Shown in pieces: positions 46,206-55,320 of a stretch of 64,000 nucleotides of DNA. The stretch is from NCBI GenBank assembly GCA_026392115.1, contig JAPLCQ010000155.1, positions 62,001 through 126,000 on the forward strand. Direction: 5' to 3'. The translations under genes and the position numbers were made by a program. The notes below the pieces were generated by a model, which was not told the DNA's origin, searched no databases, and saw only the letters and a program-made list of their open reading frames with translations. The stretch is from Armatimonadota bacterium. Its GTDB lineage: Bacteria; Armatimonadota; Chthonomonadetes; Chthonomonadales; CAJBBX01. Each line of letters opens with the position of its first letter. Position 1 is the first letter of the stretch.

Positions 46206-46493
46206 ATGGGCCGTTCACTGAAGAAGGGGCCGTATGCAGCCCCCAAGCTGCTCGCGAAGGTTGAGCAGATGAACGCCAAGGGCGAGAAGAAAGCCATCAA
46301 GACCTGGTCGCGCCGCTCGACCATCTTCCCGCTCTTCATCGGCCATACGTTCATGGTGCACGACGGACGGAAGCATATTCCGGTCTTCGTCACTGAGAAC
46401 ATGGTGGGTCACAAGCTGGGCGAGTTCGCGATCACGCGTCTCTTCCGCGGTCATGCCGGCCAGCAGGTCGAGCGCCGCACCCAGATTCGGTAG
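46206..46493 (+). CDS. rpsS: 30S ribosomal protein S19
   Basis: The protein has 95 residues. It begins [19 protein letters not shown] and contains [52 protein letters not shown], all S19 landmarks. It forms a 30S head complex with S13. An AGGAGAA precedes the ATG. Confidence 0.98.
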   Translation: MGRSLKKGPYAAPKLLAKVEQMNAKGEKKAIKTWSRRSTIFPLFIGHTFMVHDGRKHIPVFVTENMVGHKLGEFAITRLFRGHAGQQVERRTQIR

Positions 46494-46509
46494 CGAGTGG
46501 GGATATCAC

Positions 46510-47037
46510 ATGGGTAAGGACAAGAGCCCGTCGCGGTTCGGGCAGAACCAGTGCGGCGCTACCGCCAAGTTTGTCAGGGTGCCGCCTCGGAAGGCCAGGC
46601 TGGTGATGGACGCCGTCCGTGGGAAGTACGCCACGGAGGCTCTCGCGCTCCTGAAGTTCGTGCCGAATGAGGCAGCCAGGGAGATTGAGAATGTCCTGAA
46701 GTCCGCCGTTGCCAACGGTGAGAACGGTCGGCCGCTTGACGCCGAGTCCGGCCGGCAGCTGCCGCCGCTCGTCACTGAGAACCTGCGGCTCGTGGATGTT
46801 CGCGTCGATGAGGGACCGCGCATCAAGCGCATGCAGCCGCGCGCACATGGCCGCGCCTACAGCATCCTCAAGCGCATGTGCCACATCTCGGTGATTCTGG
46901 AAGAAGTGGCGCCGAAGCCGAAGCCCGTGCGTGCCGCCGCTGCAACCCGGCGAGCCAGGGCCGCGGGTCGTCCCGCCGCCGCGAGCACCCTGAAGCAGGC
47001 CGAATCGGCGCCGTCCCCTGCGGGCCAGGCAGAGTAA
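46510..47037 (+). CDS. rplV: 50S ribosomal protein L22 with C-terminal extension
   Basis: The protein has 175 residues from ATG 46510; the frame is open upstream over the end of rpsS but without similarity. The core (ATAKFVRVPPRKARLVMDAVRGK to HISVILEEV) ends near residue 137, matching the normal 110-120-residue L22. The remaining 38 residues are Ala/Arg/Lys-rich (AAAATRRARAAGRPAA) and form an extra tail. L22 lines the exit tunnel with L4. Confidence 0.95.
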   Translation: MGKDKSPSRFGQNQCGATAKFVRVPPRKARLVMDAVRGKYATEALALLKFVPNEAAREIENVLKSAVANGENGRPLDAESGRQLPPLVTENLRLVDVRVDEGPRIKRMQPRAHGRAYSILKRMCHISVILEEVAPKPKPVRAAAATRRARAAGRPAAASTLKQAESAPSPAGQAE

Positions 47038-47049
47038 AGGAGAAGAGCC

Positions 47050-47883
47050 TTGGGTCAGAAGGTACACCCCATCGGCTTCCGGATCGGCGTGATCCGCGAC
47101 TGGGAGAGCAAGTGGTATCTCGACAAGGGATACGCCGCCGCGCTGCTTGAGGATCACACGATCCGACAGCACCTGAAGAAGCGGCTTGAGGCGGCGCAGC
47201 TGTCTCATGTCGAGATCGAGCGGCCCGGCGGCACCGTCAAGGTCACCGTCCACACCGCCAAGCCCGGAATCATCATCGGGCGCGGAGGCAAGGGCGTCGA
47301 CGACGTGCGCGCCGATCTCGAGAAGCTCACGAAGAAGCGCGTCCACGTCAACATTCAGGAGATCCGTCATCCTGACATCAATGCGCAGCTCGTGGCGGAA
47401 TCGATCGGGCAGCAGATCGCTCGTCGCATCGCCTACAAGCGCGCCATGCGGATGTCCATCGTGCGGGCCATGAAACTCGGCGTTCGCGGGGTCCGCGTCC
47501 GTTGCTCGGGTCGCCTGGCGGGTTCCGAGATGGCAAGGACGGAGTCGATGCGCGAGGGCAAGATTCCGCTTCACACCCTCCGCGCGGACATCGACTACGG
47601 CTTCTCCGAAGGCAAGACGACCTACGGCCACATCGGCATCAAGGTCTGGATTTACAAGGGTGATGTCCTGCCGGGCGGCACCAGGCCGACTGAGGCGGAG
47701 ATCGTTCCCAGGGGCGCGGCGATGCGCGCTGAGCGTGGCCCGCGTGGTGATCGGCGCGGTGGTGGCGGCGGCGGTCGCGGCGGCGCAGGCGGCGGCAGGC
47801 CTGGCGGCGGCGGCGGTCGCGGCGGTCGCGGCGGCGCAGGCGGCGGTCGACGCGGCGATGGCGGTGGAGGAGGAACCCAGTAA
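47050..47883 (+). CDS. rpsC: 30S ribosomal protein S3 with Arg/Gly-rich tail
   Basis: The protein has 277 residues from TTG 47050, preceded by [32 protein letters not shown] and the KH-domain loop [20 protein letters not shown] are typical. The normal S3 ends near residue 229. From about residue 230 to the end the chain is almost only Gly, Arg and a few Ala, Pro and Asp, including repeated GGRGG units. S3 forms the mRNA entry tunnel with S4 and S5. Its TAA overlaps the rplP ATG. Confidence 0.96.
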   Translation: MGQKVHPIGFRIGVIRDWESKWYLDKGYAAALLEDHTIRQHLKKRLEAAQLSHVEIERPGGTVKVTVHTAKPGIIIGRGGKGVDDVRADLEKLTKKRVHVNIQEIRHPDINAQLVAESIGQQIARRIAYKRAMRMSIVRAMKLGVRGVRVRCSGRLAGSEMARTESMREGKIPLHTLRADIDYGFSEGKTTYGHIGIKVWIYKGDVLPGGTRPTEAEIVPRGAAMRAERGPRGDRRGGGGGGRGGAGGGRPGGGGGRGGRGGAGGGRRGDGGGGGTQ

Positions 47884-48356
47884 TGTTGATGCCCAAGCGC
47901 GTCAAGTACCGCAAGCAGCATCGCGGGCACCGCAGGGGCGCCGCGCATAGCGGCAACACGGTGCACTTTGGCGAGTTCGGACTTCAGGCGCTGGAGTCCT
48001 GCTGGATGACCGCCAACCAGATCGAGGCTGCTCGTATCGCCATGACCCGCCACGTTCGCAGAGGCGGCAAGATTTGGATCCGGGTCTTCCCGGATAAGCC
48101 CTTCACGAAGAAGCCGGCCGAGACCCGAATGGGTTCCGGAAAGGGCGCTCCGGAGGGTTGGGTGGCCGTGGTGAAGCCCGGTCGCATCCTGTTCGAGATG
48201 GCCGGCATCCCTGAGGAACTGGCGAAGGAAGCCATGAGGCTTGCCAGCCACAAGCTGCCCATCGACGTGAAGTTCGTGAAGAAGGCCGAAGTGGAGGAGG
48301 AGACCCATGGCGGAGGAGAAGATCCGAGCGAAGTTGGAGCGGCTCAGGAATCTTAG
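47883..48356 (+). CDS. rplP: 50S ribosomal protein L16
   Basis: The protein has 157 residues from ATG 47883, which shares a base with the S3 stop. [19 protein letters not shown] and the [29 protein letters not shown] block are standard; the latter contains the arginine that is hydroxylated in some bacteria. The normal end is near residue 140. About 17 more residues (acidic, Gly-rich) are read through into rpmC, giving a 50-nt overlap. Confidence 0.97.
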   Translation: MLMPKRVKYRKQHRGHRRGAAHSGNTVHFGEFGLQALESCWMTANQIEAARIAMTRHVRRGGKIWIRVFPDKPFTKKPAETRMGSGKGAPEGWVAVVKPGRILFEMAGIPEELAKEAMRLASHKLPIDVKFVKKAEVEEETHGGGEDPSEVGAAQES

Positions 48357-48531
48357 CGATCAGGAGCTCGTTGACGAGTTGCGCAAGCAGCGGGAGCGCC
48401 TGTTTCAGCTTCGCCGCCGAAACGTCACCCGACAGCTCGACAACGTTTCATCGATCCCTGAGACCAAGCGCGATATCGCCCGCATCCTGACGCTTCAAAC
48501 GGAGCGTGCGATCGCCGGCGGCGGAGAATAG
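48307..48531 (+). CDS. rpmC: 50S ribosomal protein L29
   Basis: The protein has 74 residues with a GGAGGAGGAG ribosome-binding site just before ATG 48307. [51 protein letters not shown] is the two-helix L29 fold. The first nine residues extend the usual N-terminus and account for the 50-nt overlap with rplP. L29 sits by the tunnel exit beside L23. Confidence 0.95.
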   Translation: MAEEKIRAKLERLRNLSDQELVDELRKQRERLFQLRRRNVTRQLDNVSSIPETKRDIARILTLQTERAIAGGGE

Positions 48532-48536
48532 GCACT

Positions 48537-48818
48537 ATGTCTGAGGAAGTGAAGAGCGCAGACGAGGCCCGCGGTCGTCGAAAGACCCGCATCGGGCGCG
48601 TCGTCAGCGACAAGATGGTTGAGACGGTGGTCGTTGCCGTCGAGAGCATGGTGCGCCATCCGCTGTACGGCAAGATCATCCGGCGCACCACCCGGTTCAA
48701 GGCGCACGATTCCGACAACACCTGTGGTGTCGGGGACCGTGTGGAGATCATGGAGACAAGGCCCATATCCAAGGAAAAGCGGTGGCGCGTCGTCCGCATC
48801 CTGGAGAAGGCCAAGTAG
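48537..48818 (+). CDS. rpsQ: 30S ribosomal protein S17
   Basis: The protein has 93 residues. The OB-fold core [44 protein letters not shown] is typical. The first 13 residues ([13 protein letters not shown]) are an acidic extension. S17 is a primary 16S-binding protein. It starts five bases after rpmC, and a spacer with a tetraloop hairpin follows. Confidence 0.97.
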   Translation: MSEEVKSADEARGRRKTRIGRVVSDKMVETVVVAVESMVRHPLYGKIIRRTTRFKAHDSDNTCGVGDRVEIMETRPISKEKRWRVVRILEKAK

Positions 48819-48826
48819 GAACCGGG

Positions 48827-48842
48827 GGCGCGAGAGCGCGCC
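48827..48842 (+). other. Hairpin in the rpsQ-rplN spacer
   Basis: A 6-bp GGCGCG/CGCGCC stem closes an AGAG loop, 22 nt before the rplN ATG. Confidence 0.35.
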
Positions 48843-48863
48843 TGTGGTTATCGGAGAACTGCG

Positions 48864-49232
48864 ATGATACGACCCTATACGCGACTGAAGGCCGCCGACA
48901 ACAGCGGCGCCCGCGAGATTCTGTGCATCCGTGTGGTCAAGGGTTCTAACTGCATGGATGCCCGCGTGGGCGATATGATCGTCGGCGTTGTGAAGTCCGC
49001 GACGCCGGGCCAGCAGGTCAAGAAGAGCGACGTCATCAAGGCCGTGGTCGTCCGCACCAAGCAGGCGATCCGGCGGCCGGACGGCTCTGTCCTGCGGTTC
49101 GACGACAACGCCTGCGTGGTAATCAACAACCTGCAAGAGCCGCGAGGCACCCGTGTCTTCGGCCCTGTTGCCCGTGAGCTTCGCGATCGCAACTTCATGC
49201 GGATCATCTCGCTCGCGCCGGAGGTGCTGTAA
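48864..49232 (+). CDS. rplN: 50S ribosomal protein L14
   Basis: The protein has 122 residues, the exact family length. It begins [28 protein letters not shown] and ends [17 protein letters not shown]14 forms an intersubunit bridge and binds RsfS. Its TAA overlaps the ATG of rplX (49230-49234), so the two are translationally coupled. Confidence 0.98.
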   Translation: MIRPYTRLKAADNSGAREILCIRVVKGSNCMDARVGDMIVGVVKSATPGQQVKKSDVIKAVVVRTKQAIRRPDGSVLRFDDNACVVINNLQEPRGTRVFGPVARELRDRNFMRIISLAPEVL

Positions 49233-49633
49233 TGGCCAAAGCCCCCAAGCCTGGCGAATACCCGGCCAAGCTGCGGATCAAGAAGGGCGACGAGGTGATG
49301 GTGATCGCCGGCAAGGATGCCGGTAAGCGCGGCAAGATTCTCCACGCGTTCCCTAAGGTGAACAAAGTGGTGGTCGAAGGCGTGAACATGATCATCCGCC
49401 ACCAGAAGGCCCGCCAGTCCGGCCGCACCGGCCGAAGCGGCGTTCAGCAGATGCAGGAAGGCGGACGCATCGAGAAGCCGGCGCCGCTGTTCGTGCCGAA
49501 GGTGATGCTGATCTGCCCGAACTGCGGCAAGCCGACCCGCGTCGGCTACGGCTTCCGTGAGGGAACCGAGAAGCTCTCGGCCCGCAAGTACCGGGTGTGC
49601 AAGCATCCGGAGTGCCTGAAGCCCATCGACTAG
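49232..49633 (+). CDS. rplX: 50S ribosomal protein L24
   Basis: The protein has 133 residues. The KOW motif is in KLRIKKGDEVMVIAGKDAGKRGKIL. A C-terminal zinc-ribbon-like part has ICPNC and CKHPEC, plus the common KPTRVGYGF. An N-terminal extension of about ten residues and an insertion make it longer than the usual 104. L24 initiates 50S assembly. Confidence 0.96.
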   Translation: MAKAPKPGEYPAKLRIKKGDEVMVIAGKDAGKRGKILHAFPKVNKVVVEGVNMIIRHQKARQSGRTGRSGVQQMQEGGRIEKPAPLFVPKVMLICPNCGKPTRVGYGFREGTEKLSARKYRVCKHPECLKPID

Positions 49634-49683
49634 TGCGAGGCCGTCGTGAGCCGAACGGCTCGTGGACGAGATGGAGATTCTAG

Positions 49684-50235
49684 ATGCCACGTCTTAAGGA
49701 CAAGTATAAAGAGCAGGTCGCCAAGTCGCTGCATGAGCAGTTCGCCTACGGCAACGTCATGCAGATCCCGCGCCTGGAGAAGATCGTGCTGAACATGGGC
49801 GTCGGGCAGGCCGGGCAGACCGGCGGCGACCCCAAGCAGCTCGACAACGCCATGCGCGACATGACCATCGTCGGCGGCCAGAAGCCCTGCGTGACCCGCG
49901 CCCGGAAGTCGATCTCGAACTTCAAGATCAGGGCCGGAGCGCGCATCGGCTGCAAGGTCACCCTTCGCGGCGACATGATGTACGAGTTCCTGGATCGCTT
50001 CGTCTCTCTGGCTTTGCCCCGAGTGCGTGACTTCCAGGGCATCAACCCGAACAGCTTCGACGGCCGCGGCAACTTCGCGACCGGCATCAAGGAGCAGCTG
50101 ATCTTCCCCGAGATCGATTACGACAAGATCGACAAGGTCCGGGGCATGGACATCATCATCTGCACCAGCGCCAGAACCGATCTAGAAGCGCGCGCGCTCC
50201 TCAAGGGTCTGGGCATGCCGTTCCGTGAGAAGTAG
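49684..50235 (+). CDS. rplE: 50S ribosomal protein L5
   Basis: The protein has 183 residues. [41 protein letters not shown] and the [23 protein letters not shown] end are typical. L5 binds 5S rRNA and contacts the P-site tRNA. In other bacteria rpsN follows directly; here an EF-G paralogue of 2.1 kb is interposed after 29 nt. Confidence 0.98.
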   Translation: MPRLKDKYKEQVAKSLHEQFAYGNVMQIPRLEKIVLNMGVGQAGQTGGDPKQLDNAMRDMTIVGGQKPCVTRARKSISNFKIRAGARIGCKVTLRGDMMYEFLDRFVSLALPRVRDFQGINPNSFDGRGNFATGIKEQLIFPEIDYDKIDKVRGMDIIICTSARTDLEARALLKGLGMPFREK

Positions 50236-50264
50236 GCTGTAGGTCATCGGAGGTTACGGCCGAG

Positions 50265-52343
50265 ATGAAGAAATACGCTATCGACTCTATTCGCAACATA
50301 GGCCTCTTCGGCCATCAGGGCTCCGGCAAGACATCACTGGCGGAGGCGCTCTTGGTTGCGTCCGGCGCCAATGATCGGATGGGCCGGACCGACGATGGTA
50401 CGGCCACGACGGACTTCGACCCGGAGGAAGTCCGTCGCCATATCAGCATCAACATCGGGTTGGCGCCGTGTGAGTGGAATGGCTGCAAGATCAACGTGGT
50501 GGACGTTCCCGGCTACCTCGACTTCGAGGGCGAGGTCCGGGCGGCGGTCCGCGTCGTTGACGGGGCTATTCTGGTGCAACCCGCACAGAACGAGGTTGAG
50601 GTCGGGCTTGAGATCGCTTCGGCCCTTGCGGCTGAGGCCGGTCTGGCTCGTGCAATCTATGTGAGCCGCATGGATCGCGAGAACGCTGACTTCGGCGCGG
50701 TGCTCGGCAAGCTGCGCGCGGTTCTGGGTTCAGGCATCGCCCCGGTCCAGGTGCCCATCGGTGTGGCCGACGGCTTCAAGGGCATCGTGGACTTGGTGGC
50801 CCAGAAGGCATACGTCGGCGCGGGCGGCGAGTTTACCGAGGTCGCGGTCCCGGCCGAGCTGGAGCAGACGGTGGCCGATTATCGGGCCATGCTGATCGAG
50901 GCGGCTGCGGAGGGCGATGACGAACTGACCGAGAAGTTCCTGATGGAAGAGACCCTTACCGACGAAGAGATCGAGAAGGGGCTCTCCGAGGGCATCGCGG
51001 CCGGAACGGTGGTTCCGGTGCTCTGTGGCGCGTCCCCGCGGAACATGGGCGGCGCCGCTCTCCTGAACTTCGTCACGCATATGTTCCCGAGCCCGAGTCA
51101 GCGTCCCGCCGCCACCGGCAAGGCAGCCGACGGCTCGGTCGTTCAACGTGAGCCAAGCGAGGCGGCGCCGCTGAGCGCCCTGGTGTTCAAGACTCTCGCC
51201 GATCCGTTCGTGGGCCAACTGACCTACTTCCGCGTCTTCTCAGGCGTCATGAAGTCCGACAGCCATGTCTGGAACTCCGTCTCCGGCAAGGATGAGCGCG
51301 TCGGGCAGGTATACATCGTTCGCGGCAAAACGCAAGAAGCCGTGACCGAGGTGGGCGCGGGCGATATGGGCGCGGTTGCCAAGCTCTCGGCGACACACTC
51401 CGGCGACACCCTGTGCGAGCAGACGAAGCTCGTGGTACTTGACTCGATCGCGTTTCCCAAGCCGGTGTACGAAGTGGCCATTACGCCGAAGACCAAGGTC
51501 GACGAGGACAAGCTCGGGCCGGGCCTCCAGCGCGTCGCGGCTGAAGATCCGACCTTCTCGTTCCGCCGCGACCCGCAGACCTTCCAGACCGTCATGAGCG
51601 GCATGGGCGAGACCCACCTGAACATCGTGGTGGAGAAGCTCAAGAAGTTCCAGGCCAACGTGGAGACCGTACCGCTCAAGGTCCCGTTCCGAGAGACGGT
51701 CACCATCAAGGCCGAGGGGCAGGGCCGGCACAAGAAGCAGACCGGCGGGCGCGGCCAGTACGGCGATTGCCATATCCGGCTTGAGCCCAATCCTCGCGGC
51801 GCTGGCTTCGAGTTCGTTGACGCGATCGTCGGCGGCTCCATTCCGCGGCAGTACCTTCCCGCCATCGAGAAGGGCGTCATCGAAGCCATGAGCACCGGCA
51901 TCCTGGCCGGGAACACGGTCGTCGACATCAAGTGCACTTGCTACGACGGCTCGTACCATGACGTGGATTCCTCGGAGCAGGCCTTCAAGATGGCCGGCAT
52001 CCTGGCATTCAACGCCGTATCGCAGAAAGCGGGTCCGGTCATCCTGGAGCCCATGGTCACTGTTTCGGTCGTGGTGCCCGAGGGCATGATGGGCGACGTC
52101 ATGAGCGACATGTCCGGTAAGCGGGGACGGATCGTCGGCACCGAGTCCATCGGCCGCGGCCGCACCTGCGTCAAGGCGACGGCGCCGCTCTCCGAGATGG
52201 TTCGCTACGCCATCGACCTCCGGTCCATCGCCAGAGGCCGGGGTACGTTCGAAATGGAACCCTCGCACTACGAGGAAGTTCCCGCACACATCGCTCAGCA
52301 AATCGTCGCGGAGTACCAGAAGTCCCGCGACGAGCAGAAGTAA
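50265..52343 (+). CDS. EF-G paralogue (EF-G-2-like translational GTPase) within the spc block
   Basis: The protein has 692 residues and all five EF-G domains, including [11 protein letters not shown] in domain IV. GTPase motifs depart from the canon: G1 is GHQGSGKTS (16-24). G3 is DVPGYLDF, with Tyr84 in place of the catalytic His. G4 is SRMD (134-137) instead of NKxD. Similar substitutions mark the EF-G-2-type paralogues described in Thermus and others, whose function is poorly known. It lies between rplE and rpsN with short spacers (29 and 52 nt), so it is probably cotranscribed with the ribosomal genes. Base composition does not differ obviously from its neighbours. Confidence 0.92.
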   Translation: MKKYAIDSIRNIGLFGHQGSGKTSLAEALLVASGANDRMGRTDDGTATTDFDPEEVRRHISINIGLAPCEWNGCKINVVDVPGYLDFEGEVRAAVRVVDGAILVQPAQNEVEVGLEIASALAAEAGLARAIYVSRMDRENADFGAVLGKLRAVLGSGIAPVQVPIGVADGFKGIVDLVAQKAYVGAGGEFTEVAVPAELEQTVADYRAMLIEAAAEGDDELTEKFLMEETLTDEEIEKGLSEGIAAGTVVPVLCGASPRNMGGAALLNFVTHMFPSPSQRPAATGKAADGSVVQREPSEAAPLSALVFKTLADPFVGQLTYFRVFSGVMKSDSHVWNSVSGKDERVGQVYIVRGKTQEAVTEVGAGDMGAVAKLSATHSGDTLCEQTKLVVLDSIAFPKPVYEVAITPKTKVDEDKLGPGLQRVAAEDPTFSFRRDPQTFQTVMSGMGETHLNIVVEKLKKFQANVETVPLKVPFRETVTIKAEGQGRHKKQTGGRGQYGDCHIRLEPNPRGAGFEFVDAIVGGSIPRQYLPAIEKGVIEAMSTGILAGNTVVDIKCTCYDGSYHDVDSSEQAFKMAGILAFNAVSQKAGPVILEPMVTVSVVVPEGMMGDVMSDMSGKRGRIVGTESIGRGRTCVKATAPLSEMVRYAIDLRSIARGRGTFEMEPSHYEEVPAHIAQQIVAEYQKSRDEQK

Positions 52344-52395
52344 CCTTCGTTACCGGCCGCGCTCATACCGCGGCTCCGACGAGAGGAGAACAGAC

Positions 52396-52581
52396 TTGGC
52401 AAAGAAGTGCCTCATCAACAAGCAGCAGGCTAAGCCGAAATTCGCCGTGCGCGCCTACACCCGGTGCAGCATCTGCGGACGAAGCCGCGGCGTGTTCAGA
52501 AAGTACGGTCTGTGCCGTATCTGCTTCCGTGAGATGGCTCTCCGGGGACTCATCCCGGGCGTCACCAAGAGCAGTTGGTAG
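52396..52581 (+). CDS. rpsN: 30S ribosomal protein S14, zinc-binding type Z
   Basis: The protein has 61 residues from TTG 52396 with GAGGAGAA upstream. The length and the four cysteines (Cys24, Cys27, Cys40, Cys43) identify the short zinc-ribbon form (rpsZ type). The end [11 protein letters not shown] is standard. The protein binds the 30S head. Confidence 0.97.
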   Translation: MAKKCLINKQQAKPKFAVRAYTRCSICGRSRGVFRKYGLCRICFREMALRGLIPGVTKSSW

Positions 52582-52593
52582 GGGGAGAGGGAT

Positions 52594-52995
52594 ATGGCCT
52601 ACACGACTGACCCGGTTGCCGATCTTCTGACGCGCATTCGCAACGCCAACCATGCCTACCATGACTCTCTGGAGATCTCGGGCAGCAAGCTGAAGCTGGA
52701 GATCGTTCGCATCCTCCAGGCAGAAGGGTTCATCAAGGGCTTCGAGGTCATCAAGGACCCGAAGCAGGACCGCATCCGCGTCTTCCTGAAGTACGGACCC
52801 AAGCGCGAACGGGTGATCACCAACCTGCGCCGCGTGAGTAAGCCCGGCCTTCGCATCTATGTGGGCAAGGACCGGGTTCCGCGTGTTCTGCGCGGCCTCG
52901 GGATCGCCGTCCTCACCACGTCCCAGGGCGTGATGACGGACCGGCAGGCCCGCAAACTCGGCGTCGGCGGCGAGGTTCTCTGTTACGTCTGGTAG
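52594..52995 (+). CDS. rpsH: 30S ribosomal protein S8
   Basis: The protein has 133 residues. It begins [21 protein letters not shown] and ends [15 protein letters not shown], the canonical termini. S8 binds the central 16S domain and represses the spc operon in E. coli by binding near rplE. No clear S8 target was identified here. The start has GGGGGAGAGG upstream. Confidence 0.98.
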   Translation: MAYTTDPVADLLTRIRNANHAYHDSLEISGSKLKLEIVRILQAEGFIKGFEVIKDPKQDRIRVFLKYGPKRERVITNLRRVSKPGLRIYVGKDRVPRVLRGLGIAVLTTSQGVMTDRQARKLGVGGEVLCYVW

Positions 52996-53006
52996 TCTGC
53001 GGATCG

Positions 53007-53029
53007 CACGGGGCGCCGGTCGCCCCGTG
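53007..53029 (+). other. Perfect hairpin in the rpsH-rplF spacer
   Basis: A 9-bp stem (53007-53015 with 53021-53029) has loop CCGGT, 18 nt before the rplF ATG, with the ribosome-binding GGAGGAG just downstream. It is a candidate translation or processing control site. Confidence 0.5.
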
Positions 53030-53047
53030 TGCCGGAGGAGCATATAG

Positions 53048-53623
53048 ATGTCACGCATCGGCAAACTGCCCATCCCGCTCCCAACTAGCGTCAAAGTGGA
53101 AGTGGGGGAGGGGTCGGTAACAATATCGGGACCCAAGGGCAGCCTATCTAAGCCCTTTGATCCCTGTCTGGGGATTGCGGTCGACGGCTCCACGCTCGTG
53201 GTGACCCGGCCGACCGACGAGCAGCGGCACCGATCACTGCATGGTCTTACCCGGACGATCCTCGCCAACATGGTCGAGGGCGTCACGAACGGCTATGCCC
53301 GAACGCTGGACGTTGTCGGCGTCGGCTACCGCGCGTTGATGGTCGGCCCGAACCTGAGCCTCTCCGTTGGGTACTCGCACGGGATCGAGATTCCGCCGCC
53401 GCCCGGCGTTACGTTCGAGGCCGGCGTAGAGCAGCAGACCAGGACGCCGTTCGTCATCATCCGCGGGATCGACAAGGAGCTCGTGGGCCAGACGGCCGCG
53501 CAGATTCGGTCGGTTCGCCGCCCCGAACCCTATAAGGGCAAGGGTATCCGGTACCGCGGCGAGCAGGTGCGGCGCAAGGCCGGCAAGCAGGGCAAGGCAG
53601 GCGGCAAGGGCGGAAAGAAGTAA
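53048..53623 (+). CDS. rplF: 50S ribosomal protein L6
   Basis: The protein has 191 residues. It begins MSRIGKLPIPLPTSVKVEV and has the duplicated L6 fold with GYRALMVGPNLSLSVGYSH and RSVRRPEPYKGKGIRYRGE. A Lys/Gly-rich tail (AGKQGKAGGKGGKK) adds about ten residues. L6 sits near the GTPase centre where EF-G binds. Confidence 0.97.
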   Translation: MSRIGKLPIPLPTSVKVEVGEGSVTISGPKGSLSKPFDPCLGIAVDGSTLVVTRPTDEQRHRSLHGLTRTILANMVEGVTNGYARTLDVVGVGYRALMVGPNLSLSVGYSHGIEIPPPPGVTFEAGVEQQTRTPFVIIRGIDKELVGQTAAQIRSVRRPEPYKGKGIRYRGEQVRRKAGKQGKAGGKGGKK

Positions 53624-53665
53624 CGCCGCCCGGCGCTTGCACTGGCTACACGCCGAACCCTGAGG

Positions 53666-53671
53666 TATACT
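53666..53671 (+). promoter_or_regulatory. Possible internal promoter -10 (TATACT) before rplR
   Basis: TATACT followed by TTT lies 70 nt before rplR in a 118-nt spacer. The best -35 at 17 nt is TGGCTA, which is poor; TTGCAC stands 23 nt away. A secondary promoter is plausible. Confidence 0.4.
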
Positions 53672-53741
53672 TTTCATTCGCGCCGGTCTATACGACGGGG
53701 CGCGTTGCGGGTCGGCAATCCGCGGACGAGGGGAAGTTCGA

Positions 53742-54098
53742 ATGGACAAGAAGATCGCGCTGCGCATCAAGCGCCACAGGCGGGTCCGTGCCAAGGTGCA
53801 TGGGACCGCCGAGCGGCCCAGGTTGGCCGTCTTTCGCAGCGTTAAGCACATATACGCCCAGTTGATCGACGATGACGCCGGCGCGACCTTGGCCGCCGCG
53901 GGTAGCGTCGACCCGACGCTGAAGACCACGATCTCGGGCGGGAACATCGACGGCGCGAAGGCTGTGGGCACGCTGATCGCGGCCCGGGCCATCGAGAAGG
54001 GCATCGCTACCGTGGTGTTCGACCGCGGCGGCTTCCGCTATCACGGTCGCATCAAGGGGCTTGCCGACGCCGCTCGCGAGGCCGGCCTGAAGTTCTAA
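53742..54098 (+). CDS. rplR: 50S ribosomal protein L18
   Basis: The protein has 118 residues. [44 protein letters not shown] and the end [24 protein letters not shown] are canonical. It binds 5S rRNA with L5. The 118-nt spacer before it holds a possible internal promoter and a GGGGAAG ribosome-binding site. Confidence 0.97.
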   Translation: MDKKIALRIKRHRRVRAKVHGTAERPRLAVFRSVKHIYAQLIDDDAGATLAAAGSVDPTLKTTISGGNIDGAKAVGTLIAARAIEKGIATVVFDRGGFRYHGRIKGLADAAREAGLKF

Positions 54099-54120
54099 GG
54101 CGGGTGGGGGACATCCCGCC
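54099..54120 (+). other. Hairpin in the rplR-rpsE spacer
   Basis: A 6-bp GGCGGG/CCCGCC stem (54099-54104 with 54115-54120) has a 10-nt loop. It overlaps the last base of the rplR stop codon region and precedes the rpsE ribosome-binding site. Confidence 0.3.
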
Positions 54121-54136
54121 GGCGAAGGAGTGACGA

Positions 54137-54688
54137 ATGGCGAAGATCAACGCGGACACCCTGAACCTTGAAGAGCGCGTGGTACGCACCAACAAGGTGC
54201 AGAAGACGCATAAGGGCGGCCGCACGATGAGTTGGAGCGTCCTGGTCGTGGTTGGCGACCGTAACGGGTATGTCGGCGCCGGCCTCGGCAAGGCGCGTGC
54301 AATCCCGGACGCCATCCGCAAGGGCATCGAGGACGCTAAGAAGAACCTGATCGAGGTTCCCACCGTAGGCACCACTGTCCCGCATGAGATTCTGGCGCGC
54401 CACGGCGCGGCCGAAGTTCTGCTGAAGCCGGCCTCCCCCGGTACCGGTATCGTCGCAGGTAGCTCGGTTCGCACGATTCTCGAGCTCGCCGGCGTCCAGA
54501 ATGTTCTGGGCAAGTCGCTGGGCTCGTCGAACCCGGTCAATATCGCGTGGGCTACAATTCGCGCCCTGCAGTCCCTGAAGCGCGGTGAGGACGTCGCGAG
54601 GCTTCGCGGTCGGCCGCTGCGCGAGATGGCGCCCTGGATGTGCAAGGCGGAAGAGCCCGCAGGAGTATCCGCAGATGCCCAAGCTTAA
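54137..54688 (+). CDS. rpsE: 30S ribosomal protein S5
   Basis: The protein has 183 residues. [43 protein letters not shown] is the dsRNA-binding-like S5 N-domain, and [19 protein letters not shown] the C-domain. Its 3' end overlaps the start of rpmD by 14 nt. S5 takes part in the mRNA entry tunnel and decoding accuracy. Confidence 0.97.
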   Translation: MAKINADTLNLEERVVRTNKVQKTHKGGRTMSWSVLVVVGDRNGYVGAGLGKARAIPDAIRKGIEDAKKNLIEVPTVGTTVPHEILARHGAAEVLLKPASPGTGIVAGSSVRTILELAGVQNVLGKSLGSSNPVNIAWATIRALQSLKRGEDVARLRGRPLREMAPWMCKAEEPAGVSADAQA

Positions 54689-54881
54689 GATCACCCTCCG
54701 ACGTAGCCCCATCGGCTACGTCAGGACGCATCGGCGCACCGCCGAGGCCCTCGGGCTTCGCAGGCTCCAGCAGTCCGTCATCCAGCCTGACAACGATCAG
54801 ATTCGCGGCATGGTCCATACGATCGCCCACCTCGTCGAGGTGGAAGCTGTCGAGGACACCGCCGGTGAGGTGGTGAGCTAA
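54675..54881 (+). CDS. rpmD: 50S ribosomal protein L30
   Basis: The protein has 68 residues from ATG 54675, inside the end of rpsE and preceded by AGGAG. The open frame extends upstream but only as an rpsE shadow. [32 protein letters not shown] and the [15 protein letters not shown] end are typical L30. Its TAA overlaps the ATG of rplO. Confidence 0.96.
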   Translation: MPKLKITLRRSPIGYVRTHRRTAEALGLRRLQQSVIQPDNDQIRGMVHTIAHLVEVEAVEDTAGEVVS

Positions 54882-55318
54882 TGGGACTCGACAAGCTCGC
54901 CCCGGCTGAGGGCGCTACCCACCGCAAGAAGGTGATCGGTCGCGGTCCCGGCTCGGGCCACGGTAAGAACGCCACGCGCGGTCATAAGGGCCGAAAGAAG
55001 CACGGTGCCGTCAACCCCAACTTCGAGGGTGGGCAGACGCCGCTGCATCGCCGCCTTCCGCACCTGCGCGGGTTCAAGCCTGTGAACCGCGTGGAATACG
55101 CCGTCGTGAACGTGGGCCTCTTCGCCGAACTCGAGGCTGGAACCGAGGTAACCCCTGAGTTCCTGTATCAGCATCGCCTGCTCCGCGACCCCAATGAGCG
55201 GCTCAAGGTCCTCGCCGACGGCGAAGTGACCGCTGCCATTCACGTCAAGGCGCATAAGTTCAGCGCGGCCGCCAAGGCCAAGCTGGAGGCGGCCGGCGGT
55301 ACAGCGGAGGTGCTCTGA
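54881..55318 (+). CDS. rplO: 50S ribosomal protein L15
   Basis: The protein has 145 residues. [37 protein letters not shown] is the canonical Gly/Arg-rich N-terminus, and FEGGQTPLHRRLPHLRGF follows. The ATG overlaps the rpmD stop. secY starts two bases after its TGA, the standard spc arrangement. Confidence 0.97.
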   Translation: MGLDKLAPAEGATHRKKVIGRGPGSGHGKNATRGHKGRKKHGAVNPNFEGGQTPLHRRLPHLRGFKPVNRVEYAVVNVGLFAELEAGTEVTPEFLYQHRLLRDPNERLKVLADGEVTAAIHVKAHKFSAAAKAKLEAAGGTAEVL

Positions 55319-55320
55319 CC

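Noticed and set aside
46453-46509. Earlier start for rplV inside rpsS
   Set aside because: The extra residues have no L22 similarity, and ATG 46510 has a plausible ribosome-binding region.
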